64,000 nt of DNA from Serripes groenlandicus (taxonomy: Eukaryota; Mollusca; Bivalvia; Cardiida; Cardiidae). The DNA lies in the NCBI GenBank assembly GCA_031761405.1, contig JASEVX010000117.1, positions 62,001 through 126,000 on the forward strand, read 5' to 3'. Of this stretch, positions 44,366-56,830 are shown piece after piece. The notes beneath the pieces are model-generated. The model was not told the DNA's origin and searched no databases. It saw only the letters and a program-made list of their open reading frames with translations. Each line of letters opens with the position of its first letter. Within the stretch, counting starts at the first letter, position 1. Both the position numbers and the translations under genes were made by a program.

Positions 44366-45785
44366 AAGAGGCCCAAGAGGGCCAGTATCGCTCCACGGCC
44401 ATTAGGCAAAAATTAAATCTTCAAACAGCCCCGCCCCCTGATGGCTATGTTTTTGACCAATCAACATTGTTGAAGCAATCTGATAGAGGACCATCCTAGG
44501 AACATTTCTACAAAATTATTTGAAAATCAGCCCGAAACTTTCGTAGAAGATTTTTTAAGTTTTCACTATAGCCATATAAGGCAAAATAGCCCCGCACCCT
44601 GGCAGCCATAGTTTTCCACCAATCAACTTGGCTTGAAGGAATTTGATAGAGGGTCACCCAAAGAACATATATACAAAATTATTTGAAAATCAGCTGGACA
44701 CTCTCGGAGGAGAAGATTTTTTAAGTTTTCACTATAGCCATATACGGCAAAATAGCCCCACCCTCTGACGGCCATGTTTTTCGACTAATCAACATGGCTT
44801 GAAGGATCTGATAGAGGGTCACCCAAGGAACATTTCTACAAAATTATTTGAAAATTTGCCTGAAACTTTCGGAGGAGAAGATTTTTTAAGTTTTCACTAT
44901 AGCCATATAAGACAAAATAGCCCCGCCCCCTGGCAGCCATAGTTTTCTACTAATTAACATGGCTTGAAGGAATCTGACAGAGGGTCTCCCAAGGAACATT
45001 TCTACAAAATTATTTGAAAATTTGCCTAACACTTTTTGAGGTAAAGATATTTTAATTTTACATTATAGCCATATAAGGCAAATTAGCCCCGCTCCCCTGG
45101 CGACTATGTTTTTCGTCCAATCAACTTGGCTTGAAGGAATCTGATAGAGGGTCACACAAGGAACATTTCTACAAGGTTATTTGAAAATCGGCCGGAAACT
45201 TTCGGAGAAGAAGATTTTTTTAAGTTTTCAGTATATATAGCCATATACGGCAAAATAACCCCACACTCTGATGGCCATGTTTTTGACTAATCAACATGGC
45301 TTGAAGGAATCTGATAGAGGGTCTCCCAAGGAACATTTCTACAAAATTATTTGAAAATTTGCCAAACACTTTTTGAGGTAAAGATATTTTAAGTTTTCAC
45401 TATAGCCATATAAGGCAAAATGCCCCGGCCCCCTGGCCACCATGTTTTTCTAACAATCAACTTGGCTTGAAGGAATCTGAAAGAGGGTCACCCAAGGAAC
45501 ATTTCTTCAAAATTATTTGAAAATCGGCCCGACACTTTCGGAGGAGAAGCTTTTTCCCTATTTTTTTAATTTGGTTGCCATGGAAACCAGAATTTTGCAT
45601 GGATCCAAAGTTTTTGAATGAATTTAGTAGAGGACATTAAGAGAATGCTTCCTAGGAAGTTTCATCTTAATTGGCCAAGTGGTTAGGTAGGAGAAGTTGT
45701 TTGAAGCAAAAAATTAACGCATGCACGACGGACAATTCGCCATGACATAAGCTCGACTAACTTTCAGCCAGAGGAGCTAATTATT
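44366..45785. repeat. Interspersed element with internal tandem units of about 165 bases
   Basis: The left edge is caagaggcccaagagggcc; the right edge is cgacggacaattcgccatga...agctcgac. Seven units lie between, each with caaaattatttgaaaatc, tttcggaggagaagattttt, agccatataaggcaaaatag and atggcttgaaggaatctgat. A last non-repeated part reads ttggttgccatggaaacc. A decayed relative lies at 50785-51185. Confidence 0.85.
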
Positions 45786-45789
45786 ATAT

Positions 45790-45915
45790 TTCAATCACCC
45801 TTTCCTTCAAAAAGACACTTTCTGACGCCTCTGCAGCAGACAGCTTTTTGAAAACATGGAAGCAGAGGAAGAAATTGCTCCATACAAGCAATTTCTCCTT
45901 TTGTCACAATGCTTT
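45790..45915. mobile_element. Hairpin MITE, shortened copy
   Basis: ctttctgacgcctctgcagc, a central gaaattgctccatacaagcaatttc-type hairpin, then ccttttgtcacaatgc. Directly follows the 44366 element. Confidence 0.65.
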
Positions 45916-48237
45916 TTACTCATGCCTCTTACTGTTGACAAATACTAGTAAACTTACAGTTTTACATCTTGGGTCATTTAACAAATCTTTTACATCTTGG
46001 GTCATTTAACAAAACAAATGATCTGCCTTATCAAAATTATCAACAGGTTCACCCTGTGTGACACAATATGTAGTTCAAAATGATCTACTTAATGTTAGTT
46101 ATCATGTACAAGTGTCTTCCTGGAAGGCTGTGTTATAGCTCAAAATGATTTACTTGAATGTCTTGTTCATAGTAATTAGTTAATTACACAGTTATCTTCC
46201 TGTATTATAGTAAACAAAAACAGATCTCATTGTGCATCCTTGATTCGTATTTGTATCGTTTACAACATTCCATTCCGTTACTGTTTTCCGAGTTAAAACA
46301 AACACTTTCATTCAGAATACTTGTCACAACGACTCGCTGCTGTTACCAGCTTTGAAGAATGTCATTACCGTCGTTTTGTTTTTGTTTTCTACCCGTTTTG
46401 TTGCGTCCAGGACTTGCCATTTGTCTTTTATTTCTCTGATTCAACTAAAAACGGAACCGGAAATAACAGTAAATATACCCCAACTTTGCCAATACATAAA
46501 AGTTGGTTGTAAAAATGTCCCAAACACTGACATTATGAATCTTCTTCACAAGTAATGCTGCGCATTATAATCTGTCAACATTTCCATGATCTAAAACGAA
46601 ACAAAAATACATACAGTTACTGATTGCACAATAAAAATAAAATCAAGATGTGTATACATGTCTGCACAAAACCATTTTTATCAATATATATGTATGCTAT
46701 GATTTGAATAATAAAATAGTCTGTTTATAATAGATACTTTGCAATTATTGATCTGCATTAAGTTATTTGGGGTTATAATGCATCTGTATCCAGTGAAGAC
46801 TCGGAGGAGCCTATGTATCATAGTATGCAGTCTCACCAGTCTTAACTGACCATACACATGTAATTTAGACCTAGAAACAGCGTACCCTCACTACTTTTAT
46901 GTCAATATAACTATGTCAATATAACTTTATAAATGACGCCAAGGCAAAGTGTCAGTTAGACATGAATTCACTAGACAATTTATAACATACGTACACAAAT
47001 ATACATATGTTTTTGTGCGTTAATTGAATAACATTTTTGGCAAAGCATCATGCATATGCTCCATCTAAGTATAGACAAAATCTGGAAAATTCATAATGAC
47101 ATTTATCAATATACATTGTATTTCTTCATTCTTTTCAATAATAAAACTTGTATACATAATATCATCAATACAAATAAATGTACACACTTAAGTTTGAAAG
47201 CAGTTTTCACATCACTTAACCACTTTTGTCTCCTAAGTCCTTAAATGAGCCTAAATAGTGTATACATACAAGAACATACATACACTTGTACAATATATGT
47301 ACGAAGTCTCCGAAGTCCTTCATTTATTTTTTTATTTTTCATTTTCATTCATATGCCACCCTTTTTAAATAATTAACAGATGTCAAATGATAAAACGAAC
47401 AAGCGAATGTCTACAGGAATTGGGCTATTTTCAGACATACGTGTACATGAAATACATGTGAGCTTATTTTCATATTCGGTTACGATACAGCACAGGGCGA
47501 AAAGTTTTCCACTCCAAATTACAGTTTAATTGACAGACCTACCTCGAATTGGTGACTAAACGGATTGGTGACTAAATGAACATGCACACATTTCTTTCCT
47601 GTCAGTCTTCCTCAATATAAAACTTCATGTGTCTTTTCTCCACAAAAACAGTAACAATCTATCGTCAGTGCAGCTTGTCAGATTTCTACTTTCATTTTGA
47701 ACGGAAGTTGCAAGTTCTCCTTCGCAGAGTTGTCGTTCCTTACCATCTCTTTCAGTAAAATGAATCGATTGGCTAGATAATTAGTTGGGAGATAGTTTTT
47801 CATCGACGCGTTTTAAATTATTGTTAATACAAACATCCAAAAATCACTTCTGATTATTTCGTTTCTAAAAAGTATATTCTTTATGATTGAACATTAAAAC
47901 AAATTGGTATATATTCATACATTAATTATGAATATATTTATTCAAACTTCAACTCAATATTGTAAACGTTCTACTTCAACTTTCAACCACTAATGCTTCC
48001 TTTTTACAGTCTTTTTTCAATATTCAGATATCTTGATTCACCAAGGTTTTCGAAAATGCAGTTTTATTGCCTGATAATTGACACTCCTTTTTTGTTGACG
48101 GTTAAAAAAATCCCTCTTTTTCGGCTCCCAGCTTTACACTGTCGTTCTGTTTATAGTCGGGGAGCCAACTGTTGTATGATTTCTCAAAATGCACATGACT
48201 ATAGACAGTACCCTAAGGGGTACCGTCCAAAAACCAA
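45916..48237. other. Unrecognised DNA, about 2.3 kb
   Basis: No gene supported. The frame at 46352-46555 (67 codons) has a hydrophobic start (TVVLFLFSTRF) but begins at a non-ATG codon. The frame 47993-48262 starts with ATG but has no recognised domain. A short direct repeat (ttttacatcttgggtcattt, 20 bases) lies at 45960-46010. Confidence 0.45.
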
Positions 48238-48640
48238 TTGTATTTTATGTGTACCGTGGTAACGTTATGAATAGATTACCTTTATATTGGCGGCTACTCA
48301 GATAAAAAAAAAAAAAAAAATAAGGAGCAAAATCAGCGTGGCTCAACTTTGTTTTCTAGTAGTCATCAACACAATTAATAGTTTACTTACCTGCCATCGA
48401 ATTTTCAGTCCCCTTTTCTAAAACAAATTCATGTAATTGAACTGATTTTCGTAATAGTTTGACATCTTTTTTTTGTTCGATTCACCCTTGTACTGCAAAC
48501 TGTACCAAACTGTACCCTTTACCATGTACCACAAATTCAAATAAAAAATACTATTGTGTTTTATGTATTATGTGTTATATGTGCCGTGTTACGTTATGAA
48601 TAGATGCCTTTATATCGGCGGCTACTCTGATCAAACATCC
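48238..48640. repeat. Repeat flanked by two copies of a 70-base sequence, with A-tract
   Basis: tgtattttatgtgtaccgtg...ggcggctactcagat at 48238-48302 recurs at 48555-48636. Between are an A-tract (48304-48320) and a copy of the 38770 repeat. This could be an old retroposed insertion with long duplicated flanks, or a tandem duplication. Confidence 0.5.
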
Positions 48641-49199
48641 CTGGTCATGCCGGAAAGTCGTGTGACAAAACAAGAGGGTAATCTTAATTGCCAGCAATTC
48701 TGAAACCTGCATCCGTTTCTCTTAAAATGGCGTGACTACATATTTCCGTTTGGTGTTGTTTATGCCGCTTTCAGTAGTATTTCTACTATATCACGGATAT
48801 TTCCTTGGTAAAGTATCTTACTACGGGGATAATTCATCCGTACATCCTTTGCTCGCATTGTTTATTAAAGTGTTCCGAAAATAAACAAAGCTTTGTCATC
48901 ATATTACGTTAGGATATATCCAGATTATGCTGCTTTGAAAAGAAGTTAAAATAAAATATATACGGAATATTACGTTGTGGGTGCGATAAAGGCGTTCGTA
49001 TTGCACTACAAGTAGCGTGGAAAAATCGATATCTTACGAGACCGGAGATTCAATATATTTGTTAAAGGGGATACAATTTTGTAATCTTGAAATGAAAAGT
49101 GAATGGCGGATGAATATGTACTACAATACTTAGGCCACGCCCCTAGAAAGTATGCTAATACGTAGGTCCCACCCAATAACATTATCAAATTAAATTTCC
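48641..49199. other. Unrecognised DNA
   Basis: No coding signal or known repeat recognised. Confidence 0.4.
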
Positions 49200-49560
49200 A
49201 TTGTTTTGTGGGATAACATATAATAGTATAGAAACATTATATCTAAGCTAAGGTTGACATCCCATAAATTAAGAATTGAAACTGGTCGTCATGAAAACAT
49301 TGAAAGAAATCAAAGAATTTGTACCTTATGTAATTTGAATGATTTGGAGGATGAGTTCCATTTTGTATTAGTTTGTCCGTTCTTTGAAACATTAAGAAAA
49401 CAACTCACACCGCGCTATTACGCACAACGTCCAAGTGTGTACAAGTTCATAGAACTCTTAAACACAGAAAGAAAAAAATGTTTATGTAATCTGGCGTCAT
49501 TTTGTCTCAAGGCTTTTGAGATGAGAAAACTCTCTATTTGAAAATAAAAAGCATCCTTAT
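49200..49560 (+). pseudogene. LINE ORF2 C-terminal fragment
   Basis: The open frame continues to 49541 and reads LRIETGRHENIERNQRIC, CTLCNLNDLEDEFHFVLVC, then FIELLNTERKKCL. The C-x2-C...H-x4-C arrangement is the zinc-finger-like tail of LINE reverse transcriptase proteins, as at 8275. The RT core is absent, so this is a 5'-truncated insertion. It is followed by an aataaa (49542 region) and TA-rich sequence. Confidence 0.7.
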
Positions 49561-49615
49561 TAGACGGGCGTTAACAGTCCCACTTTCTTTCTTGATATAA
49601 TTAATTTCATATTGA

Positions 49616-49690
49616 AATTAATATATATATATATACCCATACACATACTACTTACATTATATATATATATATATATATTAATATACAATT
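49616..49690. repeat. (TA)n microsatellite
   Basis: Two TA runs separated by cccatacacatactactta. Confidence 0.85.
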
Positions 49691-50784
49691 GCGTGTGTAT
49701 ATGTGTGTATTTATACATATGCATATAAACTTGATTTTAAACTTATTCAATTTAAACTTAGTTAAGTACTATTTCTCAACTATTTCATTGTCTTAACCAT
49801 TTCTGTATGTATATTTGTGAATATCAACCATGAGCTGTTTATGCTTAAGTTGAAAATAAAATTTCTGTTCAAAACGGGAACCTGGCTGAAAATAGTCCGC
49901 GCACTGTCTGACGTCACAATATTTTATGCTACGAAATTCTAATGCCAAACCAAAATAACATTTTCTTGAGTTAAAAACCAGTGGTAAAAATATTAATTGC
50001 TCCTTGTTTGCTGTTGAAAAAGCCTAGCTCTACACGTAGAGAACGTGTCTCGTTTACATGTTTAACAATCATGTTTAACTATCATGTTTAACCATCATGT
50101 TTAACTATCATGTCACCGTTCAGTTTCAATTCCTTAGCTGTATGTATTGTGAAAATTGATTGACTGCGAACAAGTAAATACACTAATCGGACCAATGAAT
50201 ACTAAAATGGGAATAAACAAGATGCCGAAATGAGTGGCATGCCTCTGCAGAGGACGAGATAAGAGTTTATGGGTTTTTTTCTTTCACGCAATCGTTCATA
50301 GGACTCATTAAAACCTATGCTGTGGGTCCCCAAACAAAGCATCTGACCAGAACATATGTTTTGGAAGTCGAATCAATATTTTAAAACATATAAAACACTC
50401 CTTATCTAGCTGGAAATAGGTTCAAGAGTTAAACCCCATGACGAGAGCATACTTTTAACATGGATGCCGACATCTTTATTTAACATTTTTTCTATATATA
50501 AGAAAACTGCAGCAAAAAAAAAAGGTTGCGCGGTGGAGTGAAAGAGTCTTTAGACGAAATAAACTCGATTCCGCGCTAATTCCATATACTGATGCATATT
50601 GGCACATGTGCAGTAGACGTCTTATAAAAACATTGTGGCGAAAGGAGAAATGTCTCATAATGAGCTATAATTAAGTCTCTTCAAAATCAATTGTAACTGT
50701 ATTTTGACTAAGGCATTTACATTTAGTTTATCGTTATAATAACTCCTTTCGTGAAATTACAAAGTAACCACATATACACAAGGT
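49691..50784. other. Unrecognised DNA with a short 15-bp tandem repeat at 50055-50115
   Basis: catgtttaactat repeats about five times at 50055-50115. A decayed hairpin-MITE arm (cagtagacgtcttataaaaa, cattgtggcgaaaggagaaa) lies at 50610-50665. Confidence 0.5.
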
Positions 50785-51185
50785 GCGTGATCGACCAATG
50801 TTTTTCTACCAATCCACATGGGTTGAAGGCATCAGATAGAGGGTCACGCGAGGATCATTTCTACAAAGTTAATTGGAAATTGGCTAAATACTTTCGAAAG
50901 GAGAAGATTTTAAAAATGTTCTCAAAAGCCATATAAAGCAAAACAGCTTAAATGGAATCTGATGGAGGGACACCCAATTATCATTTGAACAAGATTATTT
51001 GTAAATCGGCCATTCCGTTAAGGAGATATTTATGTTGCCATGGATACCATAATTCGGCTTGATCCAGAAAATTTGGAGAGGACATTGAGAGGATGCTACC
51101 AGTGATGTTAAATACCAACTCGCCCAGCGGTTACAGAGAAGTCGTTTGAAGCAAAATATTGACGAACGTACACACGACAGACAAC
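50785..51185. repeat. Decayed relative of the 44366 element
   Basis: Shares accaatgtttttctacc, gatagagggtcac, catttctacaaagtt and the end gacagacaactcgccatgac. Confidence 0.6.
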
Positions 51186-51189
51186 TCGC

Positions 51190-51240
51190 CATGACATACG
51201 CCGAGGCCATAATGTTGGTTTTCTCGCGGGACGGCTCATT
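51190..51240. mobile_element. Foldback MITE, right end only
   Basis: cgaggccataatgttggttt then ctcgcgggacggctca, the right end of the 37815 family. Confidence 0.6.
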
Positions 51241-51246
51241 TTAGCA

Positions 51247-51312
51247 TTGTCGTTGATTGATTGGAGCGTTAATAGTTTTCAACCGGTTTTCAGTTATATA
51301 ACGGCGACCAGT
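51247..51312 (-). mobile_element. SINE tail fragment leading into the 60-bp array
   Basis: gattgattggagcgttaata, tttcaaccggttttcagtta and tataacggcgaccagt match the tail side of the SINE at 43570 (minus orientation). The next SINE word, a cat-tgtgtttcctgg-cttctc segment, is exactly where the first minisatellite unit starts. Confidence 0.75.
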
Positions 51313-53218
51313 CTACATGTGCATGTGTTTCCTGGCCTTTCTCTACATGGTCATGTGTTTCCTGAGCTTTCTCTACATGTGCATGTGTTTCCTGGCCTTT
51401 CTCGTAGCAGCACTCCGTACACGACCAGATGTTTACATGTGTATCCTGGCCTTTCTCGTAGCAGCACTCCGTACAATACTAGATGTTTACATATGCATGT
51501 GTTTCCTGGCCTTTCTCGTAGCCGCACTCTGCACAAGACTAGATGTTTACATTTGCATGTGTTTCATTGCCTTTCTCTTGGCAGCACTCCGTTCACGACC
51601 AGTTGTTAACATATGCATGTGTTTCCTGGCCTTTCTCGTAGCAACACTCCGTTCACGGCCAATTGTTTACATATGAATGTGTTTCCTGGCCTTTCTCGTA
51701 GCAACACTCCGTTCACGGCCAGTTGTTTACATATGAATGTGTTGCCTGGCCTTTCTCGTAGCAGCACTCCGTACACGACCAGTTGTTTTCATATGAATGT
51801 GTTGCCTGGCCTTTCTCGTAGCAGCACTCCGTACACGACCAGTTGTTTACATATGCATGTGTTTCCTCGCCTTTCTCGTAGCAGCCCTCCGTACGCGACC
51901 AGTTGTTTACATATGAATGTGTTGCCTGGCCTTTCTCGTAGCAGCACTCCGTACACGACCAGTTGTTTACATATGCATGTGTTTCCTGGCCTTTCTCGTA
52001 GCAGCACTCCGTACGCGACCAGTTGTTTACATATGCATGTGTTTCCTGGCCTTTCTCGTAGCCGCACTCTGCACAAGACTAGATGTTTACATTTGCATGT
52101 GTTTCATTGCCTTTCTCTTGGCAGCACTCCGTTCACGACCAGTTGTTAACATATGCATGTGTTTCCTGGCCTTTCTCGTAGCAACACTCCGTTCACGGCC
52201 AATTGTTTACATAAGAATGTGTTTCCTGGCCTTTCTCGTAGCAACACTCCGTTCACGGCCAGTTGTTTACATATGAATGTGTTGCCTGGCCTTTCTCGTA
52301 GCAGCACTCCGTACACGACCAGTTGTTTTCATATGAATGTGTTGCCTGGCCTTTCTCGTAGCAGCACTCCGTACACGACCAGTTGTTTACATATGCATGT
52401 GTTTCCTCGCCTTTCTCGTAGCAGCCCTCCGTACGCGACCAGTTGTTTACATATGAATGTGTTGCCTGGCCTTTCTCGTAGCAGCACTCCGTACACGACC
52501 AGTTGTTTACATATGCATGTGTTTCCTGGCCTTTCTCGTAGCAGCACTCCGTACGCGACCAGTTGTTTACATATGAATGTGTTGCCTGGCCGTTCTCGTA
52601 GCAGCACTCCGTACACGACCAGTTGTTTACATATGCATGTGTTTCCTGGCCTTTCTCGTAGCAGCACTCCGTACGCGACCAGTTGTTTACATATGCATGT
52701 GTTTCCTGGCCTTTCTCGTAGCAGCCCTCCGTACGCGACCAGTTGTTTACATATGCATGTGTTACCTGGCCTTTCTCGTAGCAGCACTCCGTACGCGACC
52801 AGTTGTTTACATATGCATGTGTTTCATGGCCTTTCTCATAGCAGCACTCCGTACACGACCAGTTGTTTACATATGCATGTGTTTCCTGGCCTTTCTCGTA
52901 GCAGCCCTCCGTACGCGACCAACTTGTTTACATATGCATGTGTTTCCTGGCCTTTCTCGTAGCAGCACTCCGTACGCGACCAGTTGTTTACATATGCATG
53001 TGTTTCCTGGCCTTTCTCGTAGCAGTACTCCGTACGCGACCAGTTGTTTACATATGCATGTGTTTCCTGGCCTTTCTCGTAGCAGCACTCCGTACGCGAC
53101 CAGTTGTTTACATATGCATGTGTTTCCTCGCCTTTCTCGTAGTAGCACTCCATACGCGACCAGTTGTTTACATATGCATGTGTTTCCTCGCCTTTCTCGT
53201 AGCAGCACTCCATACACA
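51313..53218. repeat. 60-bp minisatellite, array 1
   Basis: About 32 units of agttgtttacatatgcatgt + gtttcctggcctttctcgta + gcagcactccgtacacgacc. Early units are irregular (48-60 bases); later ones are strictly 60 apart from one single-base insertion near 52923. A nine-unit (540-base) higher-order repeat occurs: 51490-52030 and 52031-52570 match almost completely. The unit is a multiple of three with few stops, so long frames appear on both strands; these are not genes. Confidence 0.95.
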
Positions 53219-55998
53219 ATTCTTCCCAGGAAACTGACTAAGTTTCCACGTGGTGGGAACCGAATAACGTGTAGAATAATTTATGCAGTAGATTACTTTT
53301 GAAAACATTGTTCATAATGAGCAATATCTCCTTTTGCCACAAGGTTTTCAACTTTCAGACGACTTTGAAAACATGGTGACTAAAACCTGAAAAATCTCCA
53401 TAAAAGATAGCTTAATTGTTAAATAAAGTTGAAAACATTATGGCCAAAGGGGAAATTGCTCTTCTTTAGCCACAATGTTTTCAAACGTCGTTTGCTGCTA
53501 TTGCATCAACATGCGTTTACAGGTGGGAAAGGGTTAAGAGTTATTACCATGTTAGGTTGCTTCCTCGATGTACGCTTAATTCATTTATATATTTTCAGCC
53601 TCGTTATTTATTATCCATAATTGTTTATTATGAAAAGTAAGCCAGCGGCAATATATTAGTATAGACTAGCTAGGGATTCCTTTATATCAACACTACAATT
53701 GTTTACTCTTACCTATAGTAATAACACAGTTATCCCCCTTGAGTTATTCGACACCATTCTTCTGTAAAAGTTGCGTGATTAAAGCTGACGGTTAAATCAT
53801 TGTCTTAGTGGTTCATCTTCCGTACTAGCGCAGTGATATGATCATATCAAGAAAACAGCAAATCAGCAGTTCTGTTTGCTTGTCTGTGCTATTACAACTG
53901 TTGTTATGCTGTTTTCAAAAGACATATCTATTCCAGGAAATGGTTAGAGTTTATACAAGATTCATTCATGTATTTACTTGCGTGATTAAAGACAGATCTT
54001 TATCAGGAATTGGTTAAAGAATATTTTTGAATTATTTCATTTTGGGCTTATCATGTCATTGAACTGAATGACAGTGAATGGCATCTAGAGCCATAGAGAG
54101 GTCATCTCTTAAAATGTCCTCTACCCTTTCACACAAATAACCAATTGCGCAGCAGCCAATGTTGACAACAGTTGCAAAAATGGAACTTCTTCATAAAGAA
54201 CGAGTAGCCCCCTTTTCCAACATGCAGATGCATTTTGATGCAGTGCAGCAGATGATTTGAAAATAGTGTAGGAAAGAAAGAAGAAACTTCTTATGCCTCA
54301 ATGTGTTCATTTCTATTTAATAGTCACACTTTAATATAAGAGATTTTCCATATTCTATGCCTAAATGTTAAAAGAAGTTTTTGATGGGATTGCATCAGAT
54401 GAAATTTTAAAAACTTGTTGAAAATTACAAGTTTACTGATAAGTATTGTAATCAAGATTTCAACAAATGTTTTCAGTTATACAGTTAAGAACATCATGAA
54501 ATTGAAAATCTGAGCGGAACGTGATTAGATCGTGAGCGTGATTGGAACGAAGTTGAAACGCTTTATGAGCGGAACGGAATTTTGCACTCTGAACGAAACA
54601 ATCATAATGATTGCAAAAATCCAATCATTCGCTCATTGAACGGTTGCAACAACTATCCGATAATTATTTTACGAAACTATTTTATTAAAAGTCATATTTG
54701 TATACTAAACTTTTGTCTTATAAGACACTCAAGTATCCGATTGAATTAGAATGTAACAACTATTATTATTATGATCATTTTCGTAATACGATTTGCTACT
54801 AACGATTGTGCTGAAAAAAACTCTACATCGTTTGTTGATATTTAGGGTTAAGTAAAAGAAAATATAAACGAAACGAAATTAATTTAAGCAAATCAAAGGG
54901 CTTTTTATTGCATGTAAATCCCAAGTTGTCTGTTTTGGGGGGTTTCATCGATAACGGCAAAAATTAAAAAAATCTGACAAAAAAATCTAACATTTGTATG
55001 TGAAATCTCAAAAGTCCTGAAATTAGTCTTTAATGAAAGCACCATGTATATATTTAGACTAATGAATGTCACAATGACTCATTTGTATAATTTTTGTGGC
55101 GATTGTGGTAACAATAGCCACTGTACTATGACACAAGACGAACAATATATAGGAAGATTTCGGCAGTACGTCAGACATGGTTAACAATAATAATGTCAGT
55201 GCTATTTTAGTCCAAGATTGATACTAATATTTTAGAACTCTGGAACAAAGATGTAATTGAGTTAAAAAATGTAAACATTAGCCTTCTTCGTGTCTGGAGA
55301 CAGAGAATATTATTGAGCGAGACATACGCCCATTGATTTTCACTAAATCTGGCTTCTTGTAAGATCATGACAATAGATGCTCGGCCCATACATTTGAGAA
55401 GAAGAAGCAGGCATCACCTGCTTGTTCAAGCTTGTGCCAAAATTCTCATACATTTAAACCTTCTAACAAAAGTAATAAACCGGCTTCTCGTCAGAAAGCG
55501 TCTGTATGTGGGGAAGGTTTAAGAATGAGAAGTTCTACTTAACATGTTACTTTCATACTTGAGCAGACCTGTTTTTAAAGACCATCCATGGGCAGTGAAC
55601 AATCAGGTGGTCTTTAACCCTTTTCCACATACAACACATCTGCAGCAGATGATTTTGGGAATATCCAGGCAAAAATATGGAAAATCTCTATAAATGTAGG
55701 TAATTACTAAAAATAATTGAAAACCTTGTGGCAAAATAAAAAATGGCTCGTTTTAAAAAGTTGTCTTCTGCAGAGGCGTCAGAAAGCGTCTGTATTTGGG
55801 AAAGGCTTTTGTGCAGAAAATGATGAGTAATTGGGAAATAAAAAGTTAGTTGCTATAGGCAGGGGGAACAAAGTCTGTCCGGTTTAGCCTTCGCGGCAGG
55901 CTTATGCTGATCCGAGTCGATACTTTACGCAAAGTCGATAGTGTTGGTTTTCTCACGGAACGGCTCATATTTATATATTACTATCTGACGTACGAATG
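53219..55998. other. Flank of array 1 (first copy): hairpin-MITE pieces, no gene
   Basis: Hairpin-MITE pieces lie at about 53295-53545 (ccttttgccacaaggttttc, cagacgactttgaaaacat, ttgctgctattgcatcaaca), 54120-54260 and 55605-55815. A foldback-MITE right half is at 55868-55968. At 54500-54640 several gagcggaacg/gagcgtgattggaacg words recur without a clear element. No coding sequence is supported. Confidence 0.55.
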
Positions 55999-56830
55999 TT
56001 ACATATGCATGTGTTTCCTCGCCTTTCTCGTAGCAGCCCTCCGTACGCGACCAGTTGTTTACATATGAATGTGTTGCCTGGCCTTTCTCGTAGCAGCACT
56101 CCGTACACGACCAGTTGTTTACATATGCATGTGTTTCCTGGCCTTTCTCGTAGCAGCACTCCGTACGCGACCAGTTGTTTACATATGAATGTGTTGCCTG
56201 GCCGTTCTCGTAGCAGCACTCCGTACACGACCAGTTGTTTACATATGCATGTGTTTCCTGGCCTTTCTCGTAGCAGCACTCCGTACGCGACCAGTTGTTT
56301 ACATATGCATGTGTTTCCTGGCCTTTCTCGTAGCAGCCCTCCGTACGCGACCAGTTGTTTACATATGCATGTGTTACCTGGCCTTTCTCGTAGCAGCACT
56401 CCGTACGCGACCAGTTGTTTACATATGCATGTGTTTCATGGCCTTTCTCATAGCAGCACTCCGTACACGACCAGTTGTTTACATATGCATGTGTTTCCTG
56501 GCCTTTCTCGTAGCAGCCCTCCGTACGCGACCAACTTGTTTACATATGCATGTGTTTCCTGGCCTTTCTCGTAGCAGCACTCCGTACGCGACCAGTTGTT
56601 TACATATGCATGTGTTTCCTGGCCTTTCTCGTAGCAGTACTCCGTACGCGACCAGTTGTTTACATATGCATGTGTTTCCTGGCCTTTCTCGTAGCAGCAC
56701 TCCGTACGCGACCAGTTGTTTACATATGCATGTGTTTCCTCGCCTTTCTCGTAGTAGCACTCCATACGCGACCAGTTGTTTACATATGCATGTGTTTCCT
56801 CGCCTTTCTCGTAGCAGCACTCCATACACA
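55999..56830. repeat. 60-bp minisatellite, array 2
   Basis: About 14 units, corresponding base for base to 52387-53218 including the single-base insertion. Confidence 0.95.

Noticed and set aside
47993..48262. 89-codon frame starting with ATG
   Set aside because: No recognisable domain; its 3' end runs into the duplicated flank of a repeat (48238-48302).
51247..53302. Long open frames on both strands (up to 269 codons) in the 60-bp array
   Set aside because: They follow from a 60-base unit (20 codons) without stops in several frames; no start context, domain or codon bias supports a gene. The same holds for 55971-56914.
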